Positions 43,518-53,105 of a stretch of 64,000 bases of DNA are shown in pieces. The notes beneath the pieces were generated by a model. The model worked only from the letters and a program-made list of their open reading frames with translations. It was not told the DNA's origin and made no database searches. The stretch's first letter is position 1. Each line of letters starts with the position of its first letter. The translations under genes were made by a program, and so were the position numbers. Source of the DNA: Leptothermofonsia sp049200465 (GTDB lineage Bacteria > Cyanobacteriota > Cyanobacteriia > Leptolyngbyales > Leptolyngbyaceae); assembly GCF_049200465.1 (NCBI RefSeq), contig NZ_CP120836.1, forward strand, positions 1,860,001 through 1,924,000, written 5' to 3'.

Positions 43518-44807
43518 ATGAGTGAAACCCCTTACCTTTCGGTTGTTGTCACTGCCCGCAATGACAACCACGGTGGCAATATGCTGCGTCGAATGCAGAT
43601 TTTTGTCAGTGGTCTGTTAGAGCAGTGTCGGCGCTACGAATTACCAGCCGAACTGGTGTTGGTGGAGTGGAATCCCCCGGCGGATCGCCCCCGTCTGGCA
43701 GAAGCCCTGGACTGGTCGCCCCAACCCAGCCCCTGCCAGATCCGAATTATTGAGGTGCCACCCGAAGCTCACCAGCAGTTCAATCATGCCGATGTGCTGC
43801 CCCTGTTTCAGATGCTGGGAAAGAATGTGGGCATCCGCCGGGCCAGAGGACAGTTTGTGTTGGCAACCAATATTGACCTTCTGTTTACCAACGAGTTATT
43901 CGATTTTCTGGCATCCCGTAAGCTGAAGTCGGATGAAATCTATCGAGTCGATCGCTACGATGTTCCTGCTGATGTTCCTCTGGGTTGTCCCATTGATGAG
44001 CAGCTAGCCTACTGTGAAAACCATATTCTTCGGATCAATCATCGCTGTGGCACGGATATCCTTAAATCGGAAACCCTGGAAGTTGAAGAGATAGATGACA
44101 CGGTCACAGAGCCCGAAGCTTCCCCACCCTCCCGCATTGATTGGGACTTCATTCCAGAGTCTTTGACACCAGCCCTTCTCAAGATTAGAACTGTTTATCG
44201 CCGGTTGTTGCCAGTCGGGGTTAAGGATTTTATCCTCCGGCTCATGCCCACCGATCTGATTAATTGGCTGATTCGCCGGGGATTGCTGACCGTTCAGCCT
44301 ACTCCAGCGCCCCCAGAGCCAGAGCCAGTTAGCGAACCTGAACCTCCAGAAGAACCAGTATTACCCCAGCTTCATCTCAATGCCTGTGGTGACTTCACGC
44401 TCATGGATCGAGAACACTGGCTTGCCCTGCGTGGCTACCCAGAGTTTGAAATGCATGGGCTGCATTTAGACTCTATCCTCTGTTTTGCCGCCCACTATCG
44501 CGGCTTGAAAGAGCATGTGCTGGGGAATGGCATGCGAGCTTACCACATTGAGCATACCCGCACCTGGTTTCATGATGTTGCCCCAGAAACATTTGTGGAT
44601 CATGGCAATGCTGGGCAAATTCCTAAGCTTAGCTTTGAACAGCTTGTTTCCTTTGGGTTGTTGATGAAACAACTGAAGCGTCCGCTCATATTTAATAATG
44701 AAGACTCCTGGGGATTGGGCCATTTGAATTTGCCCGAAATTGAAATTACTGCCCCCTCTTATGGTTGTAAGAACATCGCTGAACCCAATAATCTGATTAT
44801 GAGTTAA
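43518..44807 (+). CDS. Glycosyltransferase-like protein with Pro-rich insert
   Basis: The N-terminal part (YLSVVVTARNDNHGGNMLRR) looks like a GT-A fold, and the FVLATNIDLLF stretch occupies the DxD position as N-x-D. A region of about 100 residues with a helical piece and a Pro/Glu-rich linker (PTPAPPEPEPVSEPEPPEEP) separates it from a C-terminal part (CGDFTLMDREHWLALRGYPE) typical of galactosyltransferase-like second halves. It opens the glycan locus. A GTG at 43509 is an alternative start. Confidence 0.75.
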   Translation: MSETPYLSVVVTARNDNHGGNMLRRMQIFVSGLLEQCRRYELPAELVLVEWNPPADRPRLAEALDWSPQPSPCQIRIIEVPPEAHQQFNHADVLPLFQMLGKNVGIRRARGQFVLATNIDLLFTNELFDFLASRKLKSDEIYRVDRYDVPADVPLGCPIDEQLAYCENHILRINHRCGTDILKSETLEVEEIDDTVTEPEASPPSRIDWDFIPESLTPALLKIRTVYRRLLPVGVKDFILRLMPTDLINWLIRRGLLTVQPTPAPPEPEPVSEPEPPEEPVLPQLHLNACGDFTLMDREHWLALRGYPEFEMHGLHLDSILCFAAHYRGLKEHVLGNGMRAYHIEHTRTWFHDVAPETFVDHGNAGQIPKLSFEQLVSFGLLMKQLKRPLIFNNEDSWGLGHLNLPEIEITAPSYGCKNIAEPNNLIMS

Positions 44808-44823
44808 ATCTGAATGTTCCAGA

Positions 44824-46722
44824 ATGTTCCAAGGTGGGTTGCGATCGCAACTTAATGTCTCAGTCCAGGGAACTCAATCAGTGGCAATCCCAGCCAACAT
44901 ACTTTTTATGCACCCTCTAAAAACGCTGAATCACCTGAAAAAGCTGCCTATCAAGGTCGATTGGGAGATTCTTGTGCTTCTGGTTTTGCCACTGGCTTTG
45001 CTGCTCGTCAACAATGAGTGGATCTTTACCAATGCCTTTACTGGCTACATTGATAGCTGGATGTATCTGGGCTACTTTGTCGATTTCGTCAAACACCTCC
45101 AGACTTACCGGCTTGGCTATTACGGCACCCGCCTATCGTGGATTATTCCGGGCTATTTAATCTACGAGACCTTTCCCCCAATGGTTGCCAACTATGTACT
45201 GCATCTGTTGGTTTATTACCTTTCTACAATTTCCCTGTATTTTTTGCTGAAGCTAACGCTCGATCGCTGGGTGGGGCTCCTCTGTGCCATTTTGATGGGG
45301 TTCTATGCCCCGTTTTTGCAGGCGGTTGGGTGGGACTACCCTGATGGCATTGGAATTGGCTATTTCCTGCTGTCGATGCTGATGCTGACCTGTGCCGCTA
45401 AATTTGCTCGCTGGCGGCTATTTTTGGGCTTGGCGGGAGCGTTTTATGCCGCCTTAGTGTATTCGAATTTGTACTGGGTGCCTTTCTTTCCGCCGCTGGT
45501 TATTCATTACCTGGTGTTGAACCAGCAGCATCGGAAAAATCCAGTTCTCAAGAGTGCGCTCTTTTTTGTGTATGGAATTTTGGCGCTGACGGTTGTCCTT
45601 GGCATTTTTAACTATACCCATGACAAACAGTTTCTGTTTTTCATGCCCACGATCCGGTATTTGCTGGGAATTCAGTTTAACCGAAGCGCCCACTACTATG
45701 ATGCTTCGTTTGATTGGGTCTTCACACGAGCCTGGATTTACCCAATTGCGCTGATTTCCTTTGCCAGCCTGATATTCCTGATCTTCAACTGGAGGCAGCG
45801 TTCTGAGGCCAGCGATCGCGTCCGGCTCCTGTATCAGTTCAATCTGCTACTGTTTGTTCTGATTATGATTTTCTGGGAGTCGCGGGGATGGCCTGCTATT
45901 CAATATTTCTATTACGCCAGTTCGGTGATTCCCTGTCTATTTCTGGCGATCGCGGCTCAAATCTATCCCCTCACAAAACGCCTCAACACCTGGCAGTTTT
46001 TAGTAGTAGTCGCGGCCTCGATGTTGATGATTCCGACAGTAAAGTTCTTCAGCCTCGCCCTCTGGCTGTATCAACGGTTTTCTGTCATTCTGGTCTTCTC
46101 CCTGGTGCTGCTGATTGCTGCCTTCCTGGTCAAATATCGCTATAAGGCAGCGGTGGGCTTCTTTGCACTGGTCTTTGCCATGGTGGCGTTTACCTCCTTC
46201 AACATGGCCTACTTTGGCGGCACCATTTTTAGCGGAACAAAGTATGGACCCCGCAGCGATGCTTTTATGGCCGTCGTCAAAGGGTCGAATGTGATCAAGA
46301 CGAATGTGCCTGAGATCAAGCGGATTGTGCGGCAGAATAAGCGCTTGTTCTGGTATGACGTGGATTCGGAATATGGTCGGCTGTATCAGGCGATCGCCTC
46401 CACCTATCTGTGGCATGGATTGATGGTCAACGAAAGTTTCCCCTCCATGCACGACATGGTTCTCAACGTCAACCCAATTCAGGTCGTCACACCCGGCTCA
46501 AAACTCATTATCTTTTCTCAGCAAACCAATCCCACCGAGATCCTGAAGCAGGCCGATGAAGGGCTAAAGAAAATCAATCAGAAGGCTAAATTACTCAACC
46601 AGGAACGCATTCAATCTGGAAAATTGGATTTCACCATGACGATTGTTCAAACTATAGAGAAGCCCTCTCAGGAAGTAGGGAGAAGCCAGAAGGAGTGGAT
46701 GAGTGGTGGAGTGATGGAGTGA
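44824..46722 (+). CDS. Polytopic membrane protein, GT-C glycosyltransferase type
   Basis: About 12 hydrophobic helices and an early acidic motif after the first helix (AFTGYIDSWMYLGYF) fit the GT-C fold, though no family is certain. A ~150-residue extracytoplasmic C-terminal domain follows. The final residues (SQKEWMSGGVME) are read from the low-complexity spacer repeat, so the stop is probably not ancestral. ATG at 44908 would remove a hydrophilic leader. It lies 16 bases after the previous glycosyltransferase and is probably in its operon. Confidence 0.7.
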   Translation: MFQGGLRSQLNVSVQGTQSVAIPANILFMHPLKTLNHLKKLPIKVDWEILVLLVLPLALLLVNNEWIFTNAFTGYIDSWMYLGYFVDFVKHLQTYRLGYYGTRLSWIIPGYLIYETFPPMVANYVLHLLVYYLSTISLYFLLKLTLDRWVGLLCAILMGFYAPFLQAVGWDYPDGIGIGYFLLSMLMLTCAAKFARWRLFLGLAGAFYAALVYSNLYWVPFFPPLVIHYLVLNQQHRKNPVLKSALFFVYGILALTVVLGIFNYTHDKQFLFFMPTIRYLLGIQFNRSAHYYDASFDWVFTRAWIYPIALISFASLIFLIFNWRQRSEASDRVRLLYQFNLLLFVLIMIFWESRGWPAIQYFYYASSVIPCLFLAIAAQIYPLTKRLNTWQFLVVVAASMLMIPTVKFFSLALWLYQRFSVILVFSLVLLIAAFLVKYRYKAAVGFFALVFAMVAFTSFNMAYFGGTIFSGTKYGPRSDAFMAVVKGSNVIKTNVPEIKRIVRQNKRLFWYDVDSEYGRLYQAIASTYLWHGLMVNESFPSMHDMVLNVNPIQVVTPGSKLIIFSQQTNPTEILKQADEGLKKINQKAKLLNQERIQSGKLDFTMTIVQTIEKPSQEVGRSQKEWMSGGVME

Positions 46723-46800
46723 TGGAGTAAAGAAACCTCACCCTATCACCCCATTACCCTATCACTCCCTCACCCCTCATACTTCTCTCATACTTCTAAC
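46723..46800. repeat. Low-complexity spacer
   Basis: 'cccctcatacttctctcata' and 'cctatcaccccattacccta' phrases; it continues the repeat that codes the end of the preceding protein. Confidence 0.65.
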
Positions 46801-46814
46801 TAAAAACCAACAAC

Positions 46815-46929
46815 TATAGCTATAGCCACTAGGCTTAGGACAGGGTGCAGGGTTGGAACCCCTGGCTGGGGGCTTCGTCCCCACACCCCCTGTAAAGCCG
46901 ATGTCCTAAGCAACCTGGCGGCAGCTATA
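46815..46929 (+). repeat. MITE-like element, family A (subfamily A2)
   Basis: TATAGCTATAGCCACTAGGC...CCTGGCGGCAGCTATA, full length, with CTTAGGAC / GTCCTAAG inside the termini. Confidence 0.9.
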
Positions 46930-46958
46930 ACAACTCTTTAACTCCCAGAGGCAATTCA

Positions 46959-47495
46959 GTGGAAATCATCGAGCGGAATACCGTCTTCTCAACCCCCTGG
47001 TTTAATGTGGTTGCCAAAACGACCAGTGCTGGAAATAGAGCTCCCTATTACTCGCTGCAACTGGCAGATTATGTCTGTGTCCTGGCCGTAACTGAGCAGA
47101 AAGAGATCTTACTTGTACGTCAATACCGCCCAACAGTAGAGGGCTACACCCTCGAACTTCCCAGCGGAATGCTGGAGGAAGGCGAATCTCCGGTAGAGAC
47201 TGCCATGCGAGAACTGGTGGAGGAAACTGGCTACCAGGCAAAAACCGTCGAATTTTTGGGATGTTTGGTGCCGGATACGGGTCGCCTTTCTAATCGCCTC
47301 TGGTGCTACTTTGCGGAAAACGTCAGACTTTCTGAACCCGAACAAGACCTAGAAGCCGGAATCGAACTAGTCATTTGTACTCAGAGGGATCTGGTGCGGT
47401 ATATTCTAGAGCAACAGTTTAATCATGCCTTACATCTGGCATTATTTTTTCTTGCGATCGCCCAGGGAAAGTTACCTGAATTGATGGCAGAATAG
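46959..47495 (+). CDS. NUDIX hydrolase, ADP-ribose pyrophosphatase type
   Basis: A complete Nudix box is present: GMLEEGESPVETAMRELVEE then TGY. The following segment VEFLGCLVPDTGRLSNRLW is typical of ADP-ribose/ADP-sugar pyrophosphatases, which split nucleotide sugars. The start is GTG at 46959. In a glycan locus it may act on nucleotide sugars, but this is inference; many family members are housekeeping. Confidence 0.87.
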   Translation: MEIIERNTVFSTPWFNVVAKTTSAGNRAPYYSLQLADYVCVLAVTEQKEILLVRQYRPTVEGYTLELPSGMLEEGESPVETAMRELVEETGYQAKTVEFLGCLVPDTGRLSNRLWCYFAENVRLSEPEQDLEAGIELVICTQRDLVRYILEQQFNHALHLALFFLAIAQGKLPELMAE

Positions 47496-47546
47496 GGCGC
47501 TAGCGCCGGGCAAGTTACTCGCCCCATTAATACACAAGATGCAGTT

Positions 47547-48269
47547 ATGGTTCAGGACAAACAAAAGGAGCTCGATTTTTTCAACCACTACGCCAAGTCC
47601 CAGGAATATAACGTTTTCACCGATGCCAGCAATTATCGGCTGATCAAAACCTGTGTCGCCATAAGTAATTGGGAACCGGGGACCAGGGTCGTTGATTGCG
47701 GCTGTGGATCGGGCGTCTTCACAAAACTGCTCAAAGACTTTGGTTTTGCAGCCGCAGGGCTGGACCTCAGCGAAGGATTGATTGACCTGGCGGGCAGGCT
47801 CTACCCTGGCATTGAGTTCATGGTTGGGGATGTGGAACAACTGCCATTTGAGTCCAACGGCCTGGATGGTATCCTGCTCAGTGGCATTATTCATCACTTG
47901 CCTGACCCTTCTCACTGTGCCCGTGAAGTTTATCGGGTATTGAAACCGGGTGGTACCTTTGTCGCCTTTGACCCCAACCGCCGGAATCCCTTCATGTGGC
48001 TCTACCGGGATAAGGATTCTCCCTTCTACAGCAGTGAAGGGGTGACTGAAAACGAACGTCCCGTCATTGCAGCGGAAGTGGCAAAAACCTTTGCCCAGGC
48101 AGGGTTTAGCGTATCAACCTCCTATCTGTCAGGGTTGCATTACCGCTATATTGCATCTCCGCGGATGCGAGTGCTGCTCCCCATCTATAATCTTCTGGAT
48201 GATCTCTTGTTTCGCCTGCCGCTGCTAAAGCCCTTTAGTGCCTTTGTTCTTACGCGAGGAGTGAAGTGA
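47547..48269 (+). CDS. Class I SAM-dependent methyltransferase
   Basis: The SAM-binding motif I is VVDCGCGSGVFTKLL, followed by the acidic GLDLSEG and DGILLSGIIHHLPDP. The 240-residue protein has a single domain. The target is unknown; its place ahead of the nucleotide-sugar dehydrogenase with an overlapping junction suggests methylation of a glycan component or a lipid intermediate. Its stop overlaps the start of the next gene (GTGATG). Confidence 0.87.
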   Translation: MVQDKQKELDFFNHYAKSQEYNVFTDASNYRLIKTCVAISNWEPGTRVVDCGCGSGVFTKLLKDFGFAAAGLDLSEGLIDLAGRLYPGIEFMVGDVEQLPFESNGLDGILLSGIIHHLPDPSHCAREVYRVLKPGGTFVAFDPNRRNPFMWLYRDKDSPFYSSEGVTENERPVIAAEVAKTFAQAGFSVSTSYLSGLHYRYIASPRMRVLLPIYNLLDDLLFRLPLLKPFSAFVLTRGVK

Positions 48270-49489
48270 TGATGGTTGGTGCTGGTAATGTCAAGGTGGA
48301 TATCTGCGTTGTGGGTGGGGCGGGGCACGTTGGGTTGCCTCTGGCACTGGTGTTTGCCAGTAAAGGACTGCGTGTTCTGATCTACGACATTAATGAAAAC
48401 ACACTGGAAACTATTCGCCAGGGGATTGTGCCCTTCATGGAGCATGGGGCAGAACCTCTGCTAAAGCAGGCATTGGAGCGAGATTTGTTGTACCTCTCCT
48501 CCGACCCGGCGGATATTGCAAAGGCAGCCACAGTCATCATTACGATTGGAACTCCCGTAGATGAGTTTCTGAACCCCGTATTGAAGCTGATCCGGGACTG
48601 CATGGATGATTTGCTGCCCTATTTGTCCAGTGGGCAGTTAATTATCCTGCGCTCTACGGTTTATCCCGGTACTACCGACTGGTTGCACAAGTACTTCCAG
48701 GCCAATGGCAAAGATGTCAAGCTGGCCTTTTGTCCTGAGCGAGTGGTGCAGGGGCACTCGATTGAAGAACTTCAGCACTTGCCCCAGATCATCAGTGGGA
48801 CAACACCCCAGGCTGAACACGATGCTGCTGAACTATTTGAATTAATTGCGCCTGAGGTCGTGCGTCTGACGCCCATGGAAGCGGAATTTGCCAAGCTGTT
48901 CAATAATGCTTACCGCTATATTCAGTTTGCGGCGGCGAATCAGTTTTATATGATTGCCAACTCGGCGGGGGTGGACTACCACCGTCTGCTGAAGGGGATG
49001 AAACATAATTATCCCCGTGCACGAGATATTCCTTCCCCTGGGTTTGCAGCCGGTCCCTGTTTGTTCAAAGACACCATGCAGTTGGCCGCTTTTTCAAATA
49101 ACCAGTTCAGCCTGGGCCATGCTGCGATGCTGACCAATGAAGGGCTGGTGCTGTATCTGGCGGATGAAATTGCAAAAACTTACCGGATTGAACGTTTGGC
49201 GGTGGGGCTGCTGGGGATGGCGTTTAAGGCGAACAGTGATGATATCCGTTCTTCCCTGAGCTACAAGCTGAAGAAGGTGATGGAGTTTCGTGCTCGCGAG
49301 GTGCTCACTACGGACCCCTATGTGAAGACCGACCCCGATCTACTGCCCCTGGAAACGGTGATTGCCAGGAGTGATTTACTGGTTTTGTGTGCTCCTCACA
49401 GTGATTACCGCTATCTGGATACGAAGGGGAAACCAGTGGTAGATATCTGGGGCTTCCTGAATAAGGAATCGCTGGTAGGCGTGGGCTAA
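48269..49489 (+). CDS. Nucleotide-sugar dehydrogenase (UDP-sugar 6-dehydrogenase type)
   Basis: The enzyme should oxidise the C6 of a UDP-sugar to an acid in two steps with NAD. It has the Rossmann start ICVVGGAGHVGLPLALVFAS, the central helix AEFAKLFNNAYRYIQ and the catalytic Cys in GFAAGPCLFKDT. Length (about 406) is normal. The substrate (UDP-Glc, UDP-GlcNAc or UDP-ManNAc type) is not decided by sequence alone. Start and stop overlap both neighbours, so it is translationally coupled. Confidence 0.87.
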   Translation: MMVGAGNVKVDICVVGGAGHVGLPLALVFASKGLRVLIYDINENTLETIRQGIVPFMEHGAEPLLKQALERDLLYLSSDPADIAKAATVIITIGTPVDEFLNPVLKLIRDCMDDLLPYLSSGQLIILRSTVYPGTTDWLHKYFQANGKDVKLAFCPERVVQGHSIEELQHLPQIISGTTPQAEHDAAELFELIAPEVVRLTPMEAEFAKLFNNAYRYIQFAAANQFYMIANSAGVDYHRLLKGMKHNYPRARDIPSPGFAAGPCLFKDTMQLAAFSNNQFSLGHAAMLTNEGLVLYLADEIAKTYRIERLAVGLLGMAFKANSDDIRSSLSYKLKKVMEFRAREVLTTDPYVKTDPDLLPLETVIARSDLLVLCAPHSDYRYLDTKGKPVVDIWGFLNKESLVGVG

Positions 49490-50556
49490 TGGCGAATCCA
49501 TTGCGAGTGGGAGTGGTGGGTATTGGTTTTGGGCAGCAGGTGCATGTGCCTGCTTTTCAAGCGAATGAGCGCTGTCGGGTGACGACGCTTTGTGCCAGTT
49601 CGGTGGAGCGGGCAACTGAAGTTGCAAGACGGTTGAAGGTCGATCGCGCCGTCGGTGACTGGCAGGAGCTAGTTGCGGATCCGACTATTGATGCCATTTC
49701 CATCGCCACTCCACCAGGAACTCAGGAGATGGTAGCGATCGCCGCCCTCTCCCAGGGCAAAGCCGTCTTTTGTGAAAAGCCTCTCTCCCTCTCTCTGGCA
49801 TCTGCCCAAAAAATGACTGATCTGGCAGCGCAGGCAGGAGTTGCCAACATGGTGGATTTTGAGTTTCCCGATATCAACGAGTGGCAGCAGGCAAAGGCAT
49901 TGCTGGAGGAGGGAGCGATCGGTAATCTGCGCCATATTGCCGTGTCCTGGAATGTGGAAACCTACGCCAATCGGATGGGGCTTTCCTCCTGGAAAACTCG
50001 TACCGATGATGGAGGCGGTACCCTCTACTCCTTCGTTTCCCATTGCTTCTATTACCTGGAATGGTTTGCAGGTCCCATTCGGCGGTTAGCCTGCACTCTA
50101 TTTCGCACCCCAGGAGATACTCGCGCCGGGGATACCCTGGTATCTCTCAGTTTGGAGCTGGAGTCCGGTGTTCCCGTGACGCTTTCCGTCAGCAGCCACG
50201 CATTTTTAGGCAACGGTCACCGTGTAGAATTTTACGGGGACGCTGGTACTCTGGTTCTGAACAATCCCACAACGGATTACGTTAGCGGCTTTCAGTTGCT
50301 TCACGGTACCAGGGAATCTAAACAACTCCAGGTCGTGCATCTCGATACCCCACCCACCGATGTCAAGGATGGTCGATTAATCGTTGTTTCCCGTCTGGTC
50401 AATCGCTTTGTCTCCTGGCTGGAAACCGGCATTCCCAATGCCCCCAGCTTTAAAAACGGGTTACGTGTTCAAAGCTTATTAGAAGCAGCCAAACAGTCGC
50501 ACCAGACCGGCTGCTGGGTCAACTGTTCATTTGAAAGGTCGTACAACCATCCATGA
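49489..50556 (+). CDS. Gfo/Idh/MocA-family oxidoreductase
   Basis: N-terminal NAD-binding domain RVGVVGIGFGQQVHVPAF and the family EKP motif (KAVFCEKPLSLSLAS). Such enzymes oxidise or reduce sugars at ring carbons, often the 3-position in nucleotide-sugar pathways following a 6-dehydrogenase. The start codon overlaps the previous stop (TAATG), supporting a joint sugar pathway. Confidence 0.9.
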   Translation: MANPLRVGVVGIGFGQQVHVPAFQANERCRVTTLCASSVERATEVARRLKVDRAVGDWQELVADPTIDAISIATPPGTQEMVAIAALSQGKAVFCEKPLSLSLASAQKMTDLAAQAGVANMVDFEFPDINEWQQAKALLEEGAIGNLRHIAVSWNVETYANRMGLSSWKTRTDDGGGTLYSFVSHCFYYLEWFAGPIRRLACTLFRTPGDTRAGDTLVSLSLELESGVPVTLSVSSHAFLGNGHRVEFYGDAGTLVLNNPTTDYVSGFQLLHGTRESKQLQVVHLDTPPTDVKDGRLIVVSRLVNRFVSWLETGIPNAPSFKNGLRVQSLLEAAKQSHQTGCWVNCSFERSYNHP

Positions 50557-51542
50557 GTGCAAAGTCATACCTGGTCACAGGCGGCACAGGCTTTATTGGC
50601 TCAGCCCTGGTGCGTCGATTAGTCCGCGAAGGGCACCGCGTTCGCGTATTTGATAACCAGTCACGGGGTGTGGCTTCCCGTCTGGCAGATGTAGAGAAGG
50701 ACATTGAATTTGTAGCCGCGGACATTCGTGATCCAGAAGCGGTTCAAAAAGCAATCTATGGCATAGAAAGCGTTTGCCACCTGGCCTTTGTCAACGGGAC
50801 TGAATTCTTTTACACCAAACCCGATCTGGTCCTCGATGTGGGGGTCAAGGGCATGGTAAACGTGCTGGATGGCTGCATGAAGCATGGCGTGGGTGAACTG
50901 GTGTTGGCCTCCAGTTCTGAGGTATACCAGACCCCCCCCACCGTTCCAACCGATGAAACGGCTCCTCTTTGTATCCCCGACCCCTGGAATCCCCGCTACT
51001 CCTATGGGGCCGGTAAGCTAATCAGCGAAATCATGGCCATTAACTACGGTAGGAAGCACTTTGAACGGGTGTTGATCTTCCGCCCCCATAACGTTTTTGG
51101 TCCCGATATGGGCTGGGAACACGTCGTTCCTCAACTCGTCCTGCGGATGAAAGCATTGTGTCAGGAGTCAACGGCCAATCCCTTACCCTTCCCAATTCAA
51201 GGAACTGGCAATGAAACCCGCGCTTTCGTGTTCATTGATGACTTTATCGACGGCCTGATGCTAATGCTAAAGCATGGCGAGCATCTGGGAATTTACCATA
51301 TTGGTACGATGGAAGAAATTTCCATTGCATCGGTTGCCCATGAGATTGCCAAATACTTCAACAGACCCATTGAAATCGTCCCCGGCGAACTGGCAAAGGG
51401 AGGCACCCCCCGTCGCTGTCCCGATATCGGCAGGCTGGCAGCCCTGGGCTACAAACCCCAGTACACCTTTGCAAAAGCCTTACCCATCGTCGCCAAATGG
51501 TACGATGAGAACTCGCATCAGGCACCGGATTCTAACAACTAA
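50553..51542 (+). CDS. NAD-dependent epimerase/dehydratase (extended SDR)
   Basis: The cofactor motif is LVTGGTGFIGSALV; the catalytic Ser is in LASSSEVYQT and Tyr/Lys in YSYGAGKLISE. The family interconverts or dehydrates nucleotide sugars. It overlaps the preceding gene by 4 bases (ATGA). It ends the tight unit of methyltransferase, dehydrogenase, oxidoreductase and epimerase. Confidence 0.92.
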   Translation: MSAKSYLVTGGTGFIGSALVRRLVREGHRVRVFDNQSRGVASRLADVEKDIEFVAADIRDPEAVQKAIYGIESVCHLAFVNGTEFFYTKPDLVLDVGVKGMVNVLDGCMKHGVGELVLASSSEVYQTPPTVPTDETAPLCIPDPWNPRYSYGAGKLISEIMAINYGRKHFERVLIFRPHNVFGPDMGWEHVVPQLVLRMKALCQESTANPLPFPIQGTGNETRAFVFIDDFIDGLMLMLKHGEHLGIYHIGTMEEISIASVAHEIAKYFNRPIEIVPGELAKGGTPRRCPDIGRLAALGYKPQYTFAKALPIVAKWYDENSHQAPDSNN

Positions 51543-51660
51543 CTGTAATGACACGAGACGTTATTCCTACTTAATCGGTGGATTACGCGATCGTTAACAG
51601 CACCCTACAGGTACAACCTTGTGTGTCAATACACCTAACAACTAACAACCAACAACTAAC

Positions 51661-52884
51661 ATGACAGACTCACTCAGACTTTCAGCCGGAACTGGATCTA
51701 GCGTCCCTGTGGATCGTTGTCAGGTTTGTGGCTCAACGGATTTGAAATCGATTCTGTTTCTGGGCTACCTGCCCCCAGTCAACCAGATGCGTCCTATCGG
51801 TCAGGTTCCCCATGAGCAACCGGCCTACCCGGCAGAATTGTTGTGCTGCCAGAACTGCCAGTTAGTACAGATTGGCCTGATCGTTGACCCCAATATTCTG
51901 TTTCCACCGGAGTATCCCTACACCAGTGGTACGACCAAGATTTTGCGAGATAACTTTGCAGAAATGTATGAGGAGTGCAAGACGATCATTCCTCTGGGAC
52001 CCGATGATCTGGCGATCGATATTGGTTCTAACGACGGTACGCTGTTAAGCAATTTCAAAAATGGTGGGCATCGGGTGCAGGGGATTGAACCAACGCAACG
52101 GGGCGAAATTGCCAACGAGAAGGGAATTGAGACAGCGATCGCCTTCTTTGGTAAAGACATTGCCACCAAAGTCAAGGCAGAAAAGGGAACGGCCAAAGTC
52201 ATCACCGCTACCAATGTTTTCGCTCACATCGAAAACATCCACGACATTGTGGAAAACATTCTGCTGCTGCTGGATGAGAAAGGCGTCTTTATCTCCGAAT
52301 CCCACTATCTGCTCAGTCTGCTAGAAACCCTGCAATACGACACGATCTATCACGAGCATCTGCGTTACTACTCTTTGCAAAGTCTCCAGTACCTGCTGAA
52401 CATGCATGGCTTAGAAGTCATCCATGCCAAGAAAATTCCAACCCACGGCGGCTCCATTCGGGTCTACGCAGCTCGCAAGGGAGCTTACCCGGTCAAGCCT
52501 ACGGTGCAGGCCCTACTGGATGAAGAAGCAGCAGTTGGTCTGGATGCTGAGAAACTGCAAGATTTCAAGCACAAAGTCGTCATGTCCAAGCTCCAGCTTC
52601 ATAATCTCTTGCTGGATATTAAGAAGCGGGGCGATCGGGTCTATGGAATTGGCGCACCCTCCCGCGCCAGCACATTGATCAATTACGTCGGGCTGGATGA
52701 TGGCATCATTGACTATGTATTGGAGGTCAAAGGTTCCTACAAGATCGGCAAATATATGCCCGGCACCTTGATTCCCGTGATTGAAGAGTCCAAACTCTTT
52801 GAAGACCAGCCAGAATATGCCCTCCTCCTTTCCTGGCACATCGCTGATGAACTGGCCCCCCAAACTGACCCAAAAGGGGTTTAA
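51661..52884 (+). CDS. C-methyltransferase-type SAM enzyme with zinc-binding head; C-terminus frameshifted
   Basis: An N-terminal zinc-binding segment (CQVCGSTDL and CCQNCQLVQ) is followed by the SAM-binding domain (LAIDIGSNDGTLLSNF) and a C-terminal Rossmann-like domain (RVYGIGAPSRASTLINYVG). This is the Methyltransf_13/14 layout of sugar C-methyltransferases such as the TylC3/NovU group. As assembled it stops at 52884 after DELAPQTDPKGV. Removing one C from the six-C run at 52856-52861 gives the expected tail APKLTQKGFKGKYIVPLPVP to a stop at 52934-52936. Confidence 0.87.
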   Translation: MTDSLRLSAGTGSSVPVDRCQVCGSTDLKSILFLGYLPPVNQMRPIGQVPHEQPAYPAELLCCQNCQLVQIGLIVDPNILFPPEYPYTSGTTKILRDNFAEMYEECKTIIPLGPDDLAIDIGSNDGTLLSNFKNGGHRVQGIEPTQRGEIANEKGIETAIAFFGKDIATKVKAEKGTAKVITATNVFAHIENIHDIVENILLLLDEKGVFISESHYLLSLLETLQYDTIYHEHLRYYSLQSLQYLLNMHGLEVIHAKKIPTHGGSIRVYAARKGAYPVKPTVQALLDEEAAVGLDAEKLQDFKHKVVMSKLQLHNLLLDIKKRGDRVYGIGAPSRASTLINYVGLDDGIIDYVLEVKGSYKIGKYMPGTLIPVIEESKLFEDQPEYALLLSWHIADELAPQTDPKGV

Positions 52885-52936
52885 GGGTAAGTACATCGTT
52901 CCGCTGCCAGTCCCTCGGATTTTGGAAGTGAAGTAG

Positions 52937-53100
52937 ATGAGTGGAAGAGTGATGGCGTAATGGAGTGATGGAGTGATAAGGGAATGGGGTGATAGGGTGA
53001 AGTTTCTCTACTCCCTCCCTCCCCCACCTATCCACCCATCCACCCCTCGCTCTTCACCCTTCACTCACTTCCCTTGCCCCCTGCCCCCTCCCCCCCTTCC
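52937..53100. repeat. Low-complexity spacer
   Basis: 'gatggcgtaatggagtgatgg' type G/A phrases turn into 'cctatccacccatccacccc' and 'cccccctcccccccttcccc'. Confidence 0.75.
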
Positions 53101-53105
53101 CCACC

